DNA of 64,000 nucleotides from Tilletia caries (taxonomy: Eukaryota > Basidiomycota > Exobasidiomycetes > Tilletiales > Tilletiaceae). The notes under the pieces were generated by a model, which was not told the DNA's origin, made no database searches, and saw nothing but the letters and a program-made list of their open reading frames with translations. The number at the start of each line of letters is the position of its first letter. Position 1 is the stretch's first letter. The DNA is taken from assembly GCA_032718865.1 (NCBI GenBank), contig JALUTQ010000038.1, forward strand, positions 1,116,001-1,180,000. The letters are read 5' to 3'. Made by a program: the position numbers and the translations under genes. Of the stretch, positions 1 to 11,429 are shown in pieces.

Positions 1-189
1 TTAGGCCGGGGAGAATTGCTGAGTTGCCCTTCCGTTCAGACCGTTTCCTCCTCTGATCCTCGCGTGAAGCTTGTGTGGAACTGGTCAACACTGTCATGGT
101 TCCATTTCATGAAGTAAATGTAAAGAAGTGCGTGTCATGCTCGGAGAGGATGAAAGAGTTCAATGACATGGTATGTGATCTAATGCGCT

Positions 190-1517
190 TCACAGACGCG
201 CCTGTTGTCCCTTCGAGACGAGACCAGCGATACGAGCGATGTGTGCCTCGGCGTCGCGCTCGATGGTTTTGAGGAGATCTTCGCAGGTGGGCTGTATGAC
301 GCGCTTAGGTGATTAGTGTACTATCAGAGGACAGGAGCAGAAGCAGATGGTCAATACTCACGATGTCATTGATCAGACCGAGGGTGATACCCGCCGTCCA
401 GATGCCGGCCTCTGGGTCGCCCTCCGTGTAGACCTTCTTCCCGCGCTGACCCGAAACGAGCGGCTGAATCTCCTTAAACTCCACCCCACCCGGCCGGCGC
501 TCCAACGCAACCACCTCCATCGCAACCTTGTTCTTGTACACCCGCGCCGTATTCCTCAGCGACCGGAAGATATGCACCGTATCCCGCTCAGTCGACTCGA
601 CGATCTTCTGCTTGATCCGCTCGTGGATCTCGGACTCGACCGTGCACATGAAGCGGGTGCCCATGTTCACGCCTGCTGCGCCGAGGGCGAGGGCGGCGGC
701 GAGGCCTTGGCCGTTGGCGATGCCGCCGGAGAGGATGAAGGGGATGGAGAGCTCGTCGGAGGCACGGGCGGCAAGGACGAGGCCGCCGATGTCGTCTTCG
801 CCCGGGTGACCGGCGCATTCGAAGCCGTCGATCGAGAGGGCGTCGGCGCCAAACCTCTGGGAAGAGAGGGCGTGTCGGATCGTGGTGCACTTGTGGATCT
901 GTGGGGAAAGGAAGTAACGAGTGTCAGTGGATGCAGCTGGGGATCGCGAGGAGGAAGGGGCAATGAGAAGAAACGTACGACATATGCGTTCTGCTCCTTG
1001 ACAAGCTTGATGATGGCGCCTGGGTTGTGACCTGTGGGAGATGCAGAGAGGTTCATGTGAGGAAGAAGCTGCGAATGAAGCTCCTGGTCAGTGGAAACTC
1101 ACCTGCGGTCTCGAAGATGCGCACACCTTCCTCGAGCGCGGCGCGCGTGTAGCCTTCGTAGTCCGGGGGGTTGATAGCAGGCAGGAGCGCTGTTCCACAG
1201 TACGAAAGGGAATCGTCAGTTCGCTCAACTCCTCCTGTCGTAGCAACCTGAGCCGAGCCGATAGACTCACTGAGATTGACAGCAAACGCGCCCAGGGCCT
1301 TCCTCTTCTCAGAGACCTCCGGCCGAATGAGAGCGCGCGTCTCGCGAATGGCCTTCCGGAGCGCATCAGGCGAAGGCTGCGTCAGCGCCGTGAGGACGCC
1401 GAGCCCGCCTGCGTTGGACACGCCAGCGACGAGCTTAGGCAGGCCGACGTGCTGCATCCCGCCCTGCACGACGGGGATCTCGAGCTTGAGCGCGCGGGAA
1501 AGGGCGGTTTCGATCAT
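190..1517 (-). CDS. Nitronate monooxygenase (2-nitropropane dioxygenase family), 5 exons, 345 aa
   Basis: FMN-dependent enzyme oxidising alkyl nitronates to carbonyl compounds and nitrite; probably soluble. Seen: exons at 1517-1271, 1189-1103, 1031-979, 898-362 and 303-190, all with GT-AG borders and consistent phase, total 1038 nt. The N-terminus has the family opening IPVVQGGMQHVG (flavin-site Gln/Gly), exon 4 has FECAGHPGEDD with the His used as catalytic base in this family, then the phosphate-binding stretch LSGGIANGQG...GAAGVNMGTRF. The C-terminal exon is a 38-codon helical tail. Length fits the family (about 330-380 aa). ATG at 1517 is the only start before the conserved region. It looks intact. 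Splice sites are my reading, not cDNA; function is assigned from family. Confidence 0.9.
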
Positions 1518-1829
1518 GATTTGCGTGGGAGTAAGAGAAGGAGGGGAATAGGGGAGAGAAGAAAGTTAGATGGTCGTCGTGAGGAAGGTTGTTTGCGTCG
1601 CCGTTGGACGTCGAGACGTGCACTGGCCGCCGGCCGGCTACTCGACGTCAAGCCGGCCCGGAGTTGGTCGTAGAACGGGTTCAGAATGGATAATAAAAAA
1701 TTTCAAAGCCTAAGTCCTGAATTTTACCCATCCCATTTCACCCAAGTATTGAGCAGTGGGAAATTTTATTTGGCCAAATGCAACAGCTTCCTGAGACCTT
1801 CCATGTATACATACAGAGCAATTTCCGAC
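1518..1829. other. Upstream region of the nitronate monooxygenase gene; no gene seen
   Basis: About 310 bp between the oxygenase start codon and the left end of the inverted repeat. It holds a GC-rich stretch near 1625-1645 (GCCGCCGGCCGGC) and then AT-richer sequence. No convincing TATA box, ORF or repeat seen. It probably carries the oxygenase promoter (inference from position). Confidence 0.4.
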
Positions 1830-2134
1830 CTGTCCTCGTCACTGCCCCAGTCTGGACTCTGGAAATTAATAGACTCGGTGGATGATCACTCATCACTCAT
1901 CAGGCACCAGAACCGATTACCGAAGCGCCGCCTCGTGGTGTTATTGCACACCGGCGCGTCCACACCACCACACCTCAGCGCAGCGCACACCACACAATGC
2001 GCTGCGCATCAGGGGCCCCATGAAAGGTATAGAAAGAGCGCCCTTGCCGCCCTTCTTCTCTTCGGGCGTGCAGCGTGCTGGCGACTGGCCGAAGTAGTCG
2101 ATCTTGCGCTTCAACGGAAAACGGCGGCGGGCTC

Positions 2135-2426
2135 TGTAATAGACTAGCTATACAAGTGCTTCAGAGTTGTGATTCCATGTCCGGAGCAAGTAAGTACAAG
2201 TGCAGGGAGCAGCGAGAAGGTGACGAGCACGAGAGAGGGAAGGCACTCGGCCGAGAGAGGACAAAGGGAAAGGTAGCGACGTGAGGGGAGCGAGCAAGAA
2301 AGATAAGAGAGAAAGGGAGATAAGATAGTGAGTCCACGTGGAGTTGCCACGTGGAGCCACTATCTCCGGAAGCGAGAGCAGTAGAGAAAAAAAAGAAAGA
2401 AAGAAAGGCCTGACCCGTCTAGCACA
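2135..2426 (-). repeat. Gypsy 3' LTR (292 bp)
   Basis: On the minus strand it starts TGTGCTAG and ends TATTACA. It contains CACGTGG twice around a short inverted repeat and ATCTTATCT. It differs from the 5' LTR only by three extra A's (plus strand about 2387-2394). Confidence 0.95.
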
Positions 2427-5400
2427 TCCCCGCGTCGAGCAGAACGTCCGTCTCGGGACGAACGACCAGCCTGGACAACGCATCAGCATTGGTGTGTGTG
2501 GTGCCTGGCCGATGAACGAAGCGCAGATGCGCGAGATGCGGCATCAGCTGCGCCCGGCAACGCGAAATCACCGGTCCATAGCGCGCCCCGGCCGAACTCG
2601 TGAGCATCGCCCCCAACGGAGCGTGATCCGTCACCACGGTTACGTCGGCCCCCTCCAACAAGTGGAGGAATCGCCCAAAAAGCCCACGCAAGGCACGACA
2701 GCTCCAGCTCAGGCGCGACAAGCTTTTGCTCCGATGGCATGGTCAACCGGGACAAGAAGGCGACAGGTCGCTCCGTCAAGATCACCGTCCGGCCATCAAC
2801 CTCGAGACGCCGAGCGCGATGGAGCGGACCACGCAAAGCATCGTACAACGAGGACGACATAGCATGGACGCGCGCCGACACGTCATACTCTCGCAACACA
2901 CCCGGAGTGCGCCGAGCCCGCGGGGGGGACGAGGAACCGGAGAGGAAGCACGAGAAGACGGTGCGAAAGGAGAAGCAGGCGCAACCCGATCAGCGTCCTC
3001 GACGGGCGAACCCGCACGGTGAGTGACGTACGGATCCTCATCCCCAGGGACAGCATCCAACTGACTGACCGCAAACGTGTCTCCAATCCTCAGGTCCGCC
3101 GGCAGCTCCAACCGCACCCGGTGGTCACTAAGGACCGCACTGATCCGGAAAGGACCCATCTTCTGCGGCGCCAGCTTATTCTCCTGGGAACCCGGAATCG
3201 GTCGATCCGGCAAACGCACAAAGACGGCATCCCCTACAGCATACGAGGGCAACGGCGCCCGGACCGCATCATAGCGCGCTTTTTGAGCGCGACGAGCTTC
3301 CGCCAGCGAGGCACGAGCATCCTCCAACCGCGCTCCCGCCGCCGTCAACCGCTCAACAAATGATCCGACACCCTCATGCTCTTGCGCATCAAAGACGGCG
3401 TGTACCACATCCGGATGGGCAACGAAGACCAGGTCGAACGGACAAACGCCGGTGGACACGGACGGGGTGGAATTCATCGCCAACTCCGCGGCAGGTACGG
3501 CGCGCTTGTCCCAATGAGCACGGGAGTCCAAGCACAACGTCTGCAGGACGCGCTTGACGGTCTGGATAGACCGTTCGACCGGGTTGGCTTGGTGGTGATG
3601 AGGGACCGACGGCGACAACACAGCTCCCAGCGACGTCGCTAAGGCAGACATAACGACGCCGGACAACCGCGCTTCCGAGTCCGGGATCAAGCGACTCGGT
3701 CGCCATCCGTAACGGAGCACGCGGTCGCTGAGGATAGCGGCGACACCCTCAGCCGTGACCGACGCGGCGCACGGCTCGAGCAGGATCATGCGCGAGAACA
3801 GGTCCAACACCACAAGGACGGCATCATTACCAGCCCTCGACCGCGGGAAACCCAGCAATAAGTCCACCGAGATGGACTGGAACGGGAGGGAGGCGTCATC
3901 CTCGACATCTAACCGTCCGGTCCGGCGTGCCAACTTCGTTGCAACGCAAGGTGGGCAATGCTTAACCCAGGCTCGAACAGCAACTGACAGCGCCGGACGC
4001 CAGAAATGTCGCCGAACAGCCAGATACGTCTTGGTGAATCCGAAGTGACCGCGTTGATCATGGACGGTGCGAAGGATGTCCGGAACACCGCCTTCGGGTA
4101 GCGCGAGCAGCCCATCTTGGCGGCGAATGAGGAGACCATCCTGCATCACCCACTCAGGCTCCTCAACACCAGCATCCAGAGCGCGAAGGATTGGGCCAAA
4201 GTGGCGGTCTCGACATAGCCAGGCATGCCAACGCTCGCGTGCGACCGTGGATGGAAGCAACGAGGACTGCTGCACGGGAATCGCCGCAGCGGAAAGCGAC
4301 ACAGCCGGTGCCGGATCATCCACCTCAAAGACCTGGTGCAATACCGCACCAAAACCATCCTTACTCGCGTCCACGTAAAGCACATAAGGCCGAGCGGGAT
4401 CCGGATGCGCGAGGACCGGCGGAGAAGCAATCGCCCTCTTCAACGTCTCGAACGCGGCGTCCTGCTCGTCACCCCACGGAATCTCGACCCTATCCGCAGA
4501 GGCAGGGGACCCATCGGTCGCGACGAGCCGAGTGCGATCCCCACACCGCTCATACCGCCATCCCCGTGTCAAGGCGGTCAATGGGGCCGCAACGGTTGCA
4601 AATCGAGGAATGAACGAGCGGTAGTACCCAAAGAGCCCCATGGCATGGTACAGTTGCCGCAACGTCTTTGGTCGAGCCAAATCCAACACAGCACGAGCAC
4701 GATCGGACCAGACCGCCACCCCCCGCGCCGGACACCTTCCTCCCGAGTAGCGTCAGGGACGGCACGCCGAAGGTGCACTTCGCTTGGCTGAAGCGAAGAC
4801 CGACGTCTTCCGCGCGAGCCAGCAAGGTCTCTAACGCGTGTACATGCTCGTCCATGGTGTTCGTCGCCACAACGACATCGTCAATGTAAACCACAGCCAC
4901 CTTCCATCGCAGATCCCCAAGCAGCGAGTCCATCAGCCGCTGGAACACCGCGGGCGCATTGCGCAAGCCGAAGGGCACGGTGCGGTATTGGAAAAAGGCC
5001 ACGGTGACACGTGAACGCCGTCTTCCACCGGTCGCTTTCCCGCACACCGAGCTGATGATACCCCCGCAGGGCGTCCAGTGAACTGTACACTCGCTTCCCT
5101 GCCAACGAGTTGAAGATGGCATCAGTGGTCGGAAGAGGATACGCGTCCGCCACCGTATGCGCATTCAGCTTTCGATAATCCACGCAAAAGCGCCACTTCT
5201 CGCCCTGGCGGACCATCAAGACGGGGAAGGAGACCGAACTGGAGCTGGGCTCGATCACCTCCCACTCCAACAGCTGATCAATCGTTGCATCCATGGCGCG
5301 CTGCTTCTCCGGACTCGCGCGGCGCGGGGCCTCGGGGTGAACGTTGCGATCGTCGTCAAGATCAATGGACATCTCATGGCCGACAACTCGACCAGGCCGA

Positions 5401-6765
5401 CCGTCAAGAGCAAACGCTGCCGAATGACGACCCAGTACCGCAACAATGTCCGGATGCGGACGACCCTCAGCGTCAAGCCCGACTTTGAACACACCGTCGA
5501 CCATCGCAACGGACACCTCCTCCGTCGGCGACGGGAGATCGGACCCATCGACCGATTCACACACGTCCAGCGGGTCGATGTCGACCTCGACAGAGAAAGA
5601 CAAGGACGAGCCGGCCGCATGATACGCCTCTCCCGGCATGGCCGCAGGCAAGTCGAAGACGTGCGCCGCATGCACCCCCACCTCACCAAGTTGGGCGACC
5701 ACAGCGTCGGCGACCGGAGTACGGCGAGAAAGAGAGGTGGAGAGGGTACCGACATTGGTCAGGAGGACATGCGCCGTCCGGGAGTCGATCACAGCCAGTG
5801 GCCCCGCCAAGCGCACGGTCTCCGCGGCGTTGGACATCAGTCGAGGAAACGCGGTGTAGTCGAGACCGGGAGCCAATGGGGCGGTGTCGACGGGGACCCA
5901 GGCATGGGAACGAGCGGGAATAACGATGTCGCGCGTCGTGCAAAGCTCGGCTTGACGGGCATAGGGCCCCGGCATGTGCTCACGCACTGGAAACGTGAGT
6001 GGATTCCCATTGTGCTCCAGCACGGCAGTGCCACGACGAGAGTGGATGGCGATTCCATGTGTGCTAATGAAATCCTGCCCCAAACACAGTCCGGGCGCGA
6101 ACGCCTCGAGCACATGGAAGTCGACGGTGCACTCCATGCACAAGGACTGGCCGACGGCATCATCGACGGCGACGAAGAACGTCATCGTACTCCACCCCAA
6201 GGACGACTTGGAGCCGATGCCGTGGATAGGCAGGGGTTGGCCTTGGACCGTGCCTCCCAACGTCTCGAGCAGCTGGCGATCGATTATGGAGAGAGATGAG
6301 CCAGTGTCCAGGAGGGAGGACAGGGGGGGGGTTACCAGAGGCGTCATTAATGCGAATGTGCATGGTAAGTGGCACATGATGTCTGTATGCTGTCCCCGTG
6401 CCCACCTCCGGTCCAGGAGCAATTGTCACGATCTTTCCAATGCGTCGCGTCTTCTGACGCAATGGTCTATTCTCTCGGTTCACAGGGAACGTCCGCGCAG
6501 TGAAGAACTGCGGCAGAGGTTCGATGCGTAAAGCAAGCGCCGGTATGGGCGCGTTTCCACTTGTGGACGGTTGTCCCTCCCCATCCTCAGGTGCGTTCAC
6601 AGCTTCATCTCTGACTGTGCATTCTAAATCTGTAAATGGAGAAACGTGCTTATTAGGCCGTTCCAACTCAGCAGAAAGGGGAGACTGTACTCCCCTAGAA
6701 AGGTGCCCATGGGGTCTCAGATCAGGGAGTGGTCCAATCTCCCTGTCATCTCCACACATGGTCAT
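2427..6765 (-). pseudogene. pol: Gypsy pol: protease, RT, RNase H N-half, integrase, then RNase H C-half; frame breaks at homopolymers
   Basis: Order on the minus strand: linker (6765-6332); aspartic protease LLDTGSSLSIID; RT with FCVDYRKLNAHTVADAYPLP, QYRTVPFGLRNAPAVFQRL and YIDDVVV; tether ARPKTLRQLYHAMGLFGYYR; start of RNase H YVLYVDASKDGFGAVLHQ; integrase zinc region (HDQRGHFGF...CPPC) and core (ISVDLLLGFP, PDSEARLSG, NPVERSIQT); a C-terminal beta region ending FAVSQLDAVPGDEDPYV; and only then PVAFLSRLTMPSEQ...ELELSCLAWAF, VVTDHAPL and NADALSRL, the missing RNase H half, running to the 3' LTR. Frame changes lie at plus-strand runs 6323-6331, 4992-4996, 4719-4724, 2932-2938 and 2677-2681. 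Confidence 0.88.
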
Positions 6766-7225
6766 GCCTACATGGTACCCGGCAGGGAGGTCCCGTCTTG
6801 GACCAGAGGGGGGGACGTAGCCCTCTCCCTGCCGCTCTTGAATCTGGTCTCAGTGTGAGTCCAGGGGCTACGACGAGCTGTCTCCGGCGCGAGCTCGTCA
6901 GGACAGTCGTGCTGACCATCCTTGCTGCTTGGCAGCGGAGGGGCGCTTCCCTCCCTTCCAAGATCCAGCCTCACCGCAGCTTCGACAGGGCTGGCATAGG
7001 GCCCTGCGTCAGTCTGGTTAGAGGAAGGATGTGGGATGGACCAGTGAGTATTGGTCGATAGTTTAACGTCGTCACGGACAAATGAGACTGAATCAGACTC
7101 CGTCTCCGTCACTTCCAAGCTCTCCACGACCGCAGCATGTACGACGGGCGCATCGGGAGGGTGAGGAGGCGGGCGGGCCCGTTCGACGTCGGTGCCCGCC
7201 ACTAGTTTACCGTCGTTGCGGACGC

Positions 7226-8616
7226 TCAAAAAGGGGCCAGGCCAAGATCAGCCTCATCGATCTCCGGATAGTCGGCGACCGTGAGTGTGTTGATTTGGCC
7301 GGCTTGGAGCAGATGTTCGTGCTCAAAGTCAAAATGCTCTCCCCCCACAGCGATTGCAGTTCCAACCCAGCCGCAACACCTTATTGGAGTTGGGCCGGCG
7401 GTACATGCGCGGCAGCCCATTCGCGGCCGGCACGATCCGAGCGGGATCGTATGTCGCCGGCAAGGAGGTCTGCGGGCCCGGGGCCGTCACCGATGCGGGA
7501 GGAACGGTGTGATGCACCGCACGGGGAGGACGAGGAGGGGGCGCGGACGTCGGAGCCTGCCGGATCGGGGCAGAAACCGGAGCTGACGGGGGTTTTGACG
7601 ACCTTGTCCGACGACATCGAGCTCGAGTCGAGGAGAGGAATGTTGTGCACCTTCCTCCAGACTGGCTCCCAACGGATGATGGCGTCCTGAAGATCATCGA
7701 GGACGGCACCTTCCTCCGGCAAGCGAATGTACGCATACATGGAGGGCGGCAACTTGTCGGCCACCTCTTGCACCAGAACGCTCTCCGTGTACGAATCGCC
7801 GAACGCGTAACGCAAGAGCTGGACCTTGTCAAACAGGTAAGCCATTCCAGACTCCTGAGACTCTTGCCACCGGCGATCATGCGCGTCCTGACGAAGCTGC
7901 GCCCGGTTTACAGCAAAGGCGCGACGCATCAGACGCGCGTAATCCTCCACCGTGCGGAGGCCGCGCACAGTCGTCGTTGGCAGGCCTGCATGCCAGCGAG
8001 CCGCGATCCCTTCCAGCGCCTGGGGAATCGCCACCACGACCGCAGGTTCCCACGCGGGATCGGAGTTGGAGCGAGCCATATCGGCAACCCGACTGAGGAA
8101 CCGCTCCAAGCGGGTGGGCTCGCCGTCGTAGGAGCCAATGAGCTCCCGCTGGCACTTGAGCGGACGCGACACGGGAGGGGCCGCTGTCGGAGGGCGCGAG
8201 TCGAGATCGGTGAGGGTGTATCCCGCGCGACCAAGCGCGGAAGTGACGACACTTCGGGAATCGGAAGGCAGACGCGACCACAACGCCGGATGTTGCGCGG
8301 CGAGTCGTGCGGCTGCCTGCTCGGTAGGGGACGAGACCGATCGAGCGTCGTCAGAGGGGGATTTGGTGGCCACGTCGGGTGCGACGTTGGTGGAGGTGTC
8401 GGGAGCAACCGCAGCCGCAGCGATGGGCGGTTGAGCTGGGGTGGCCAACGTGGCCAGCTTGTAGTCCACAGCGTCCATCCGGGAGTCCATCCTGGTCATG
8501 AACGAAGCCAGAGTCGAGGCAACATCTTCGAGGGTGATGGCGGGTGGGTCGGACAAAGGAGAACCGGACCGAGAGGTGGTCGGCTCTTCCTTAGACTTGC
8601 CGGATCCTTTTGGCAT
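7226..8616 (-). pseudogene. gag: Gypsy gag (capsid/nucleocapsid) reading frame with two frame breaks
   Basis: Starts MPKGSGKSKEEP at 8616. The N-terminal 100 residues are Ser/Pro/Ala-rich, followed by a Gag-like helical region (GSYDGEPTRLERFL... EGIAARWHAGL...VEDYARLMRRAF). The C-terminal part moves to a second frame near 7588-7596 (G5T4 run on the plus strand) and a third at 7341-7346 (C6 run). Across the last break one reads a zinc-knuckle-like CNRCGG-EHFDFEH (C-x2-C then His residues), then an acidic tail ending LGLAPF at 7226. Removing one base at each run gives one continuous Gag. Either recent decay or sequence error. Confidence 0.8.
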
Positions 8617-8692
8617 GGCGAATGTGAGTGGGGAGATGGCTGGGGGGGTGGGTGTGTTCCTTCTGTCGTTCAGTGTAAACTTGGAATCTATA

Positions 8693-8704
8693 CTCTCATC
8701 ACCA
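8693..8704 (-). other. Primer-binding site of the gypsy element
   Basis: Minus-strand TGGTGATGAGAG begins directly after the 5' LTR and starts with TGG, complementary to a tRNA CCA end. The same 12 bases follow the 5' LTR of three other LTR elements here (39168, 58265, 61194). I could not match it to a particular tRNA from memory. Confidence 0.75.
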
Positions 8705-8993
8705 TGTAATAGACTAGCTATACAAGTGCTTCAGAGTTGTGATTCCATGTCCGGAGCAAGTAAGTACAAGTGCAGGGAGCAGCGAGAAGGTGACGAGCAC
8801 GAGAGAGGGAAGGCACTCGGCCGAGAGAGGACAAAGGGAAAGGTAGCGACGTGAGGGGAGCGAGCAAGAAAGATAAGAGAGAAAGGGAGATAAGATAGTG
8901 AGTCCACGTGGAGTTGCCACGTGGAGCCACTATCTCCGGAAGCGAGAGCAGTAGAGAAAAAGAAAGAAAGAAAGGCCTGACCCGTCTAGCACA
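8705..8993 (-). repeat. Gypsy 5' LTR (289 bp)
   Basis: Near-identical to 2135-2426. Followed on the minus strand by the primer-binding site. It should hold the element's promoter and polyadenylation signals; no clear TATA box was identified. Confidence 0.95.
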
Positions 8994-10019
8994 GCTCACC
9001 AGCTCGCTGGGAGGAGCCTTGCCGTGCGCGACCAGGGACTCAACGACGAACACCACTCCCATTTTGTTGGGGAACCGGCTCTTACCCAACGTCTTATAGA
9101 TCTAGACAAAAACGCCGATCTCCCACATCGTGGTCGCGGGAAGGACGTGTGCCACTGGGCCCTGTGCCAGTCGTAAACATAGTAATGTTCTTTGTCAATG
9201 TCGAGCACCGTAACCTCCGCTACAGCGTTGAACCGAAGGTTCTGGTCCTCCGCCAGCGTCATCAGGAGGTCGTGGTCGCCCTCCCTGCCTGACACCCAAC
9301 CTTGCTGTAAGGACGACAATGAGGTTATGTGCATCAATTATTTGAGGTCAACAGTGCAGGTAGGCACATAGTGTAGGCCAAAAATCACACAGACCCACAC
9401 ACATCTATTTCATCCCCAGAACGGGCTAAGAGAGCACGCTCTGCACGCGGCCACAGCGCAGAACCACTCAGCTGCGAGTCCGTCCACTGATATTTCGTAA
9501 CACCAGTGGTTGACGTGCCGAGGATGCACCACGCACCAGATGTGGATCGGTTTGTGCGAGGTCATGAGCTTGAACACAACACGCTCGGGACTCACTTTGC
9601 GGGCAGCATAAAATGGCCGAGCTCGTCCAGCGCTGCTAAGTCATGTCTAGGCGGGCCTTCATGTCTTGTCTGAATCTCTACGCAACAACAGCCGGCTATC
9701 CTAATTTCCTTGCCTGCAGCTGATCACCACTGAAACAAGAAGGTCAGGATAGTTACCATTCTAAACACCGTCACCACCTTCGAGGCAGCCGCATACTGAA
9801 CGCGCCCCTCACTCGCAGTCACCCGACCATTTTGCCACGTGTTCCCCTTTGCGGCGTTCCCACACTCTGTTAGACCCAAACCCAAAAGTTTTTTCCACCG
9901 ATGTCCATAGTACATGGGATTAGACATGGTCAACTGAACGGTGAACCTTTATCATCGGAGCGGGTATTACAACAAAGAAAGCGGACCAGCCTTGATCTTT
10001 TTCGAAAAAGATTAGAGGT

Positions 10020-11387
10020 GATTTAGAATTTAGATATGTGTAGGGGTTTAGTCCCCCGCCCGCCCTGTCTGATAGTGTAAAAGATGACATCTAAAAGGAC
10101 GGGGACTACGTCACTTCCATCTCTTTGGACTTGTCTTCTTTACTTTATATTGATGAAAACAAAAAGGCCTTGGCCCTTGGTATTCGGTAATGATGCGGAC
10201 GGAAAAGTCAGAAAATGCCTAGATAACGTGAAACGTCCAAAGGCCTTAAGGTGAAAAAATAATCCTGATAACTACAGTCAACTGCTCCACGTTTTTGGTG
10301 CAGTGATTCAAATCATCAACTGACATGAATATAATATGTTACATCAATATGATTAAGTCTTACACTCTTCGTCACTTCCTGCCAAAAAGGTGCTTGATCA
10401 GATTTTTTCGAATGATAGAGAAAAGGGTACGCTGGTATACCTATTCTATTGTCATATATTTAAGTGACGTTGCTATTGTCATATATTTAGTGACGTTGCT
10501 ATTGTTCTTTGTTATATATCTAGTGACGTTCCTATTGTCATATATTTAAGTGACGTTGCTATGCGGGAAGTAATAAAACCAAAACAAAACTTAATCGTTA
10601 GTTTCGACTTTTGGATGGAATTTCTTTTTGAATGACGTGAAAAGCGTAGGAAAGCGCAGAAAGTAGAAACATTATATGTGGGGGGAGGGGGGCCCGTGGA
10701 AGGTGGGAGGAGAGTGCGATTATCGAAATGATTATGAGGATGTCCTAGACAATCTTATAAGTTATATGTGATCTTATGTGAGTTCGGCATATCTGACGTG
10801 CATTTGATGTTTTTGCTTTTTGACAATTTTTCAATCCAATGTTTCCTTGATTCTTCTATCACAGGGTGCACGTTGTAAATACGTCATGTGTCACTATCAT
10901 GATTCCAGTCAGATGGTCGACATGGCACATTGGCGCTAATATCACCTACGTGACAAAAAGGAACCGCGGGGAAAAGCTCGCCCGTTCATGAATCATGGGT
11001 CTGACCGTACATCAAAAGTATCGCAAACATCAACCTTGCGGTTGCGTCTCAATTATTTTTGAAAATGCTTCAAAATATAGTGGGGAAAAATTTGATAAAG
11101 AAGGAATAGGCTTACATCCAGTATCCAGCTGGGGTGAAAAATATGCCACAAGCCTGCGTGCTAACTTTTTGCAACAATTTGTTTTCTAGACTCAAGATGA
11201 AATTTTTAATCCGACGCAAGACGCGACATGAACGTCTCCAGGGTTGCATGTCCTCGAAAGCGACCGCCTCGATGACATAGTAGGGAGTATGGGTCCTACA
11301 GATCACAGATGGATGGTAATTGGTAGAGGCAGCAGTACACGAAAGTCATAAAAGTAGGCTGTCCGACTGATGAGATGAGCTGTGAAT

Positions 11388-11390
<3 letters not shown>
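10020..11390. repeat. AT-rich centre of element E with a short tandem repeat around GTGACGTTGCTATTG
   Basis: No gene seen. At 10440-10562 a 27-36 bp unit built on CATATATTTAAGTGACGTTG occurs about four times; the reverse complement is at 18595-18700 and a third, expanded version at 54590-54750. The region between the two divergent E genes probably contains both promoters (inference). ORFs here are short and AT-biased. Confidence 0.6.

Positions 11391-11391
<1 letters not shown>

Positions 11392-11425
<34 letters not shown>
11392..11425 (+). repeat. CA microsatellite, shorter allele of the inverted pair
   Basis: About 17 CA units just upstream of the E gene 2 start codon. The counterpart in the right arm (17716-17764) has about 24 TG units, so the arms have diverged in length at this locus. 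Confidence 0.9.
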
Positions 11426-11426
<1 letters not shown>

Positions 11427-11429
11427 ATA

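Larger units (their letters stand above)
2135..8993 (-). mobile_element. Ty3/gypsy LTR retrotransposon, complete with both LTRs, 6.86 kb, TSD GCTC
   Basis: Transcribed on the minus strand: 5' LTR 8705-8993, primer-binding site, gag, pol, purine tract, 3' LTR 2135-2426. Flanks carry GCTC at 2131-2134 and 8994-8997; the uninterrupted site with a single GCTC is present in the right arm, which proves the borders. The two LTRs appear identical except for three A's in one homopolymer, so the insertion is young. Pol has protease, RT, part of RNase H and integrase in the Ty3/gypsy order, but the rest of RNase H is found after the integrase. Reading frames break several times, always in mononucleotide runs. 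Confidence 0.95.
1941..9927 (-). pseudogene. Element E gene 1, left copy, split by the gypsy insertion
   Basis: Unknown gene. Reading starts MSNPMYYGHRWKK near 9927 and continues through PIHIWCVVHPRHVNHWCY (about 9500) and DLLMTLAEDQNLRFNAV (about 9250) towards KMGVVFVVESLVAHGKAPP at 9000; introns lie between. The gypsy element interrupts the last exon at 8994; the remainder resumes at 2134 and reaches a stop at 1941. The first exon is open here, while the right copy has lost two bases in its AAAAAA run. An in-frame TAG (sequence gtctagatc) lies before the KTLGKSRFP segment in both copies. No family recognised. Confidence 0.5.

Noticed and set aside
588..1056. Long ORFs on both strands overlapping the nitronate monooxygenase (Arg/Pro/Ser-rich)
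   Set aside because: They are shadow frames of GC-rich exons; the spliced minus-strand gene explains the region.
5157..6299. 380-codon plus-strand ORF inside the gypsy element
   Set aside because: Antisense of protease/RT coding sequence; composition is typical of a complement frame.
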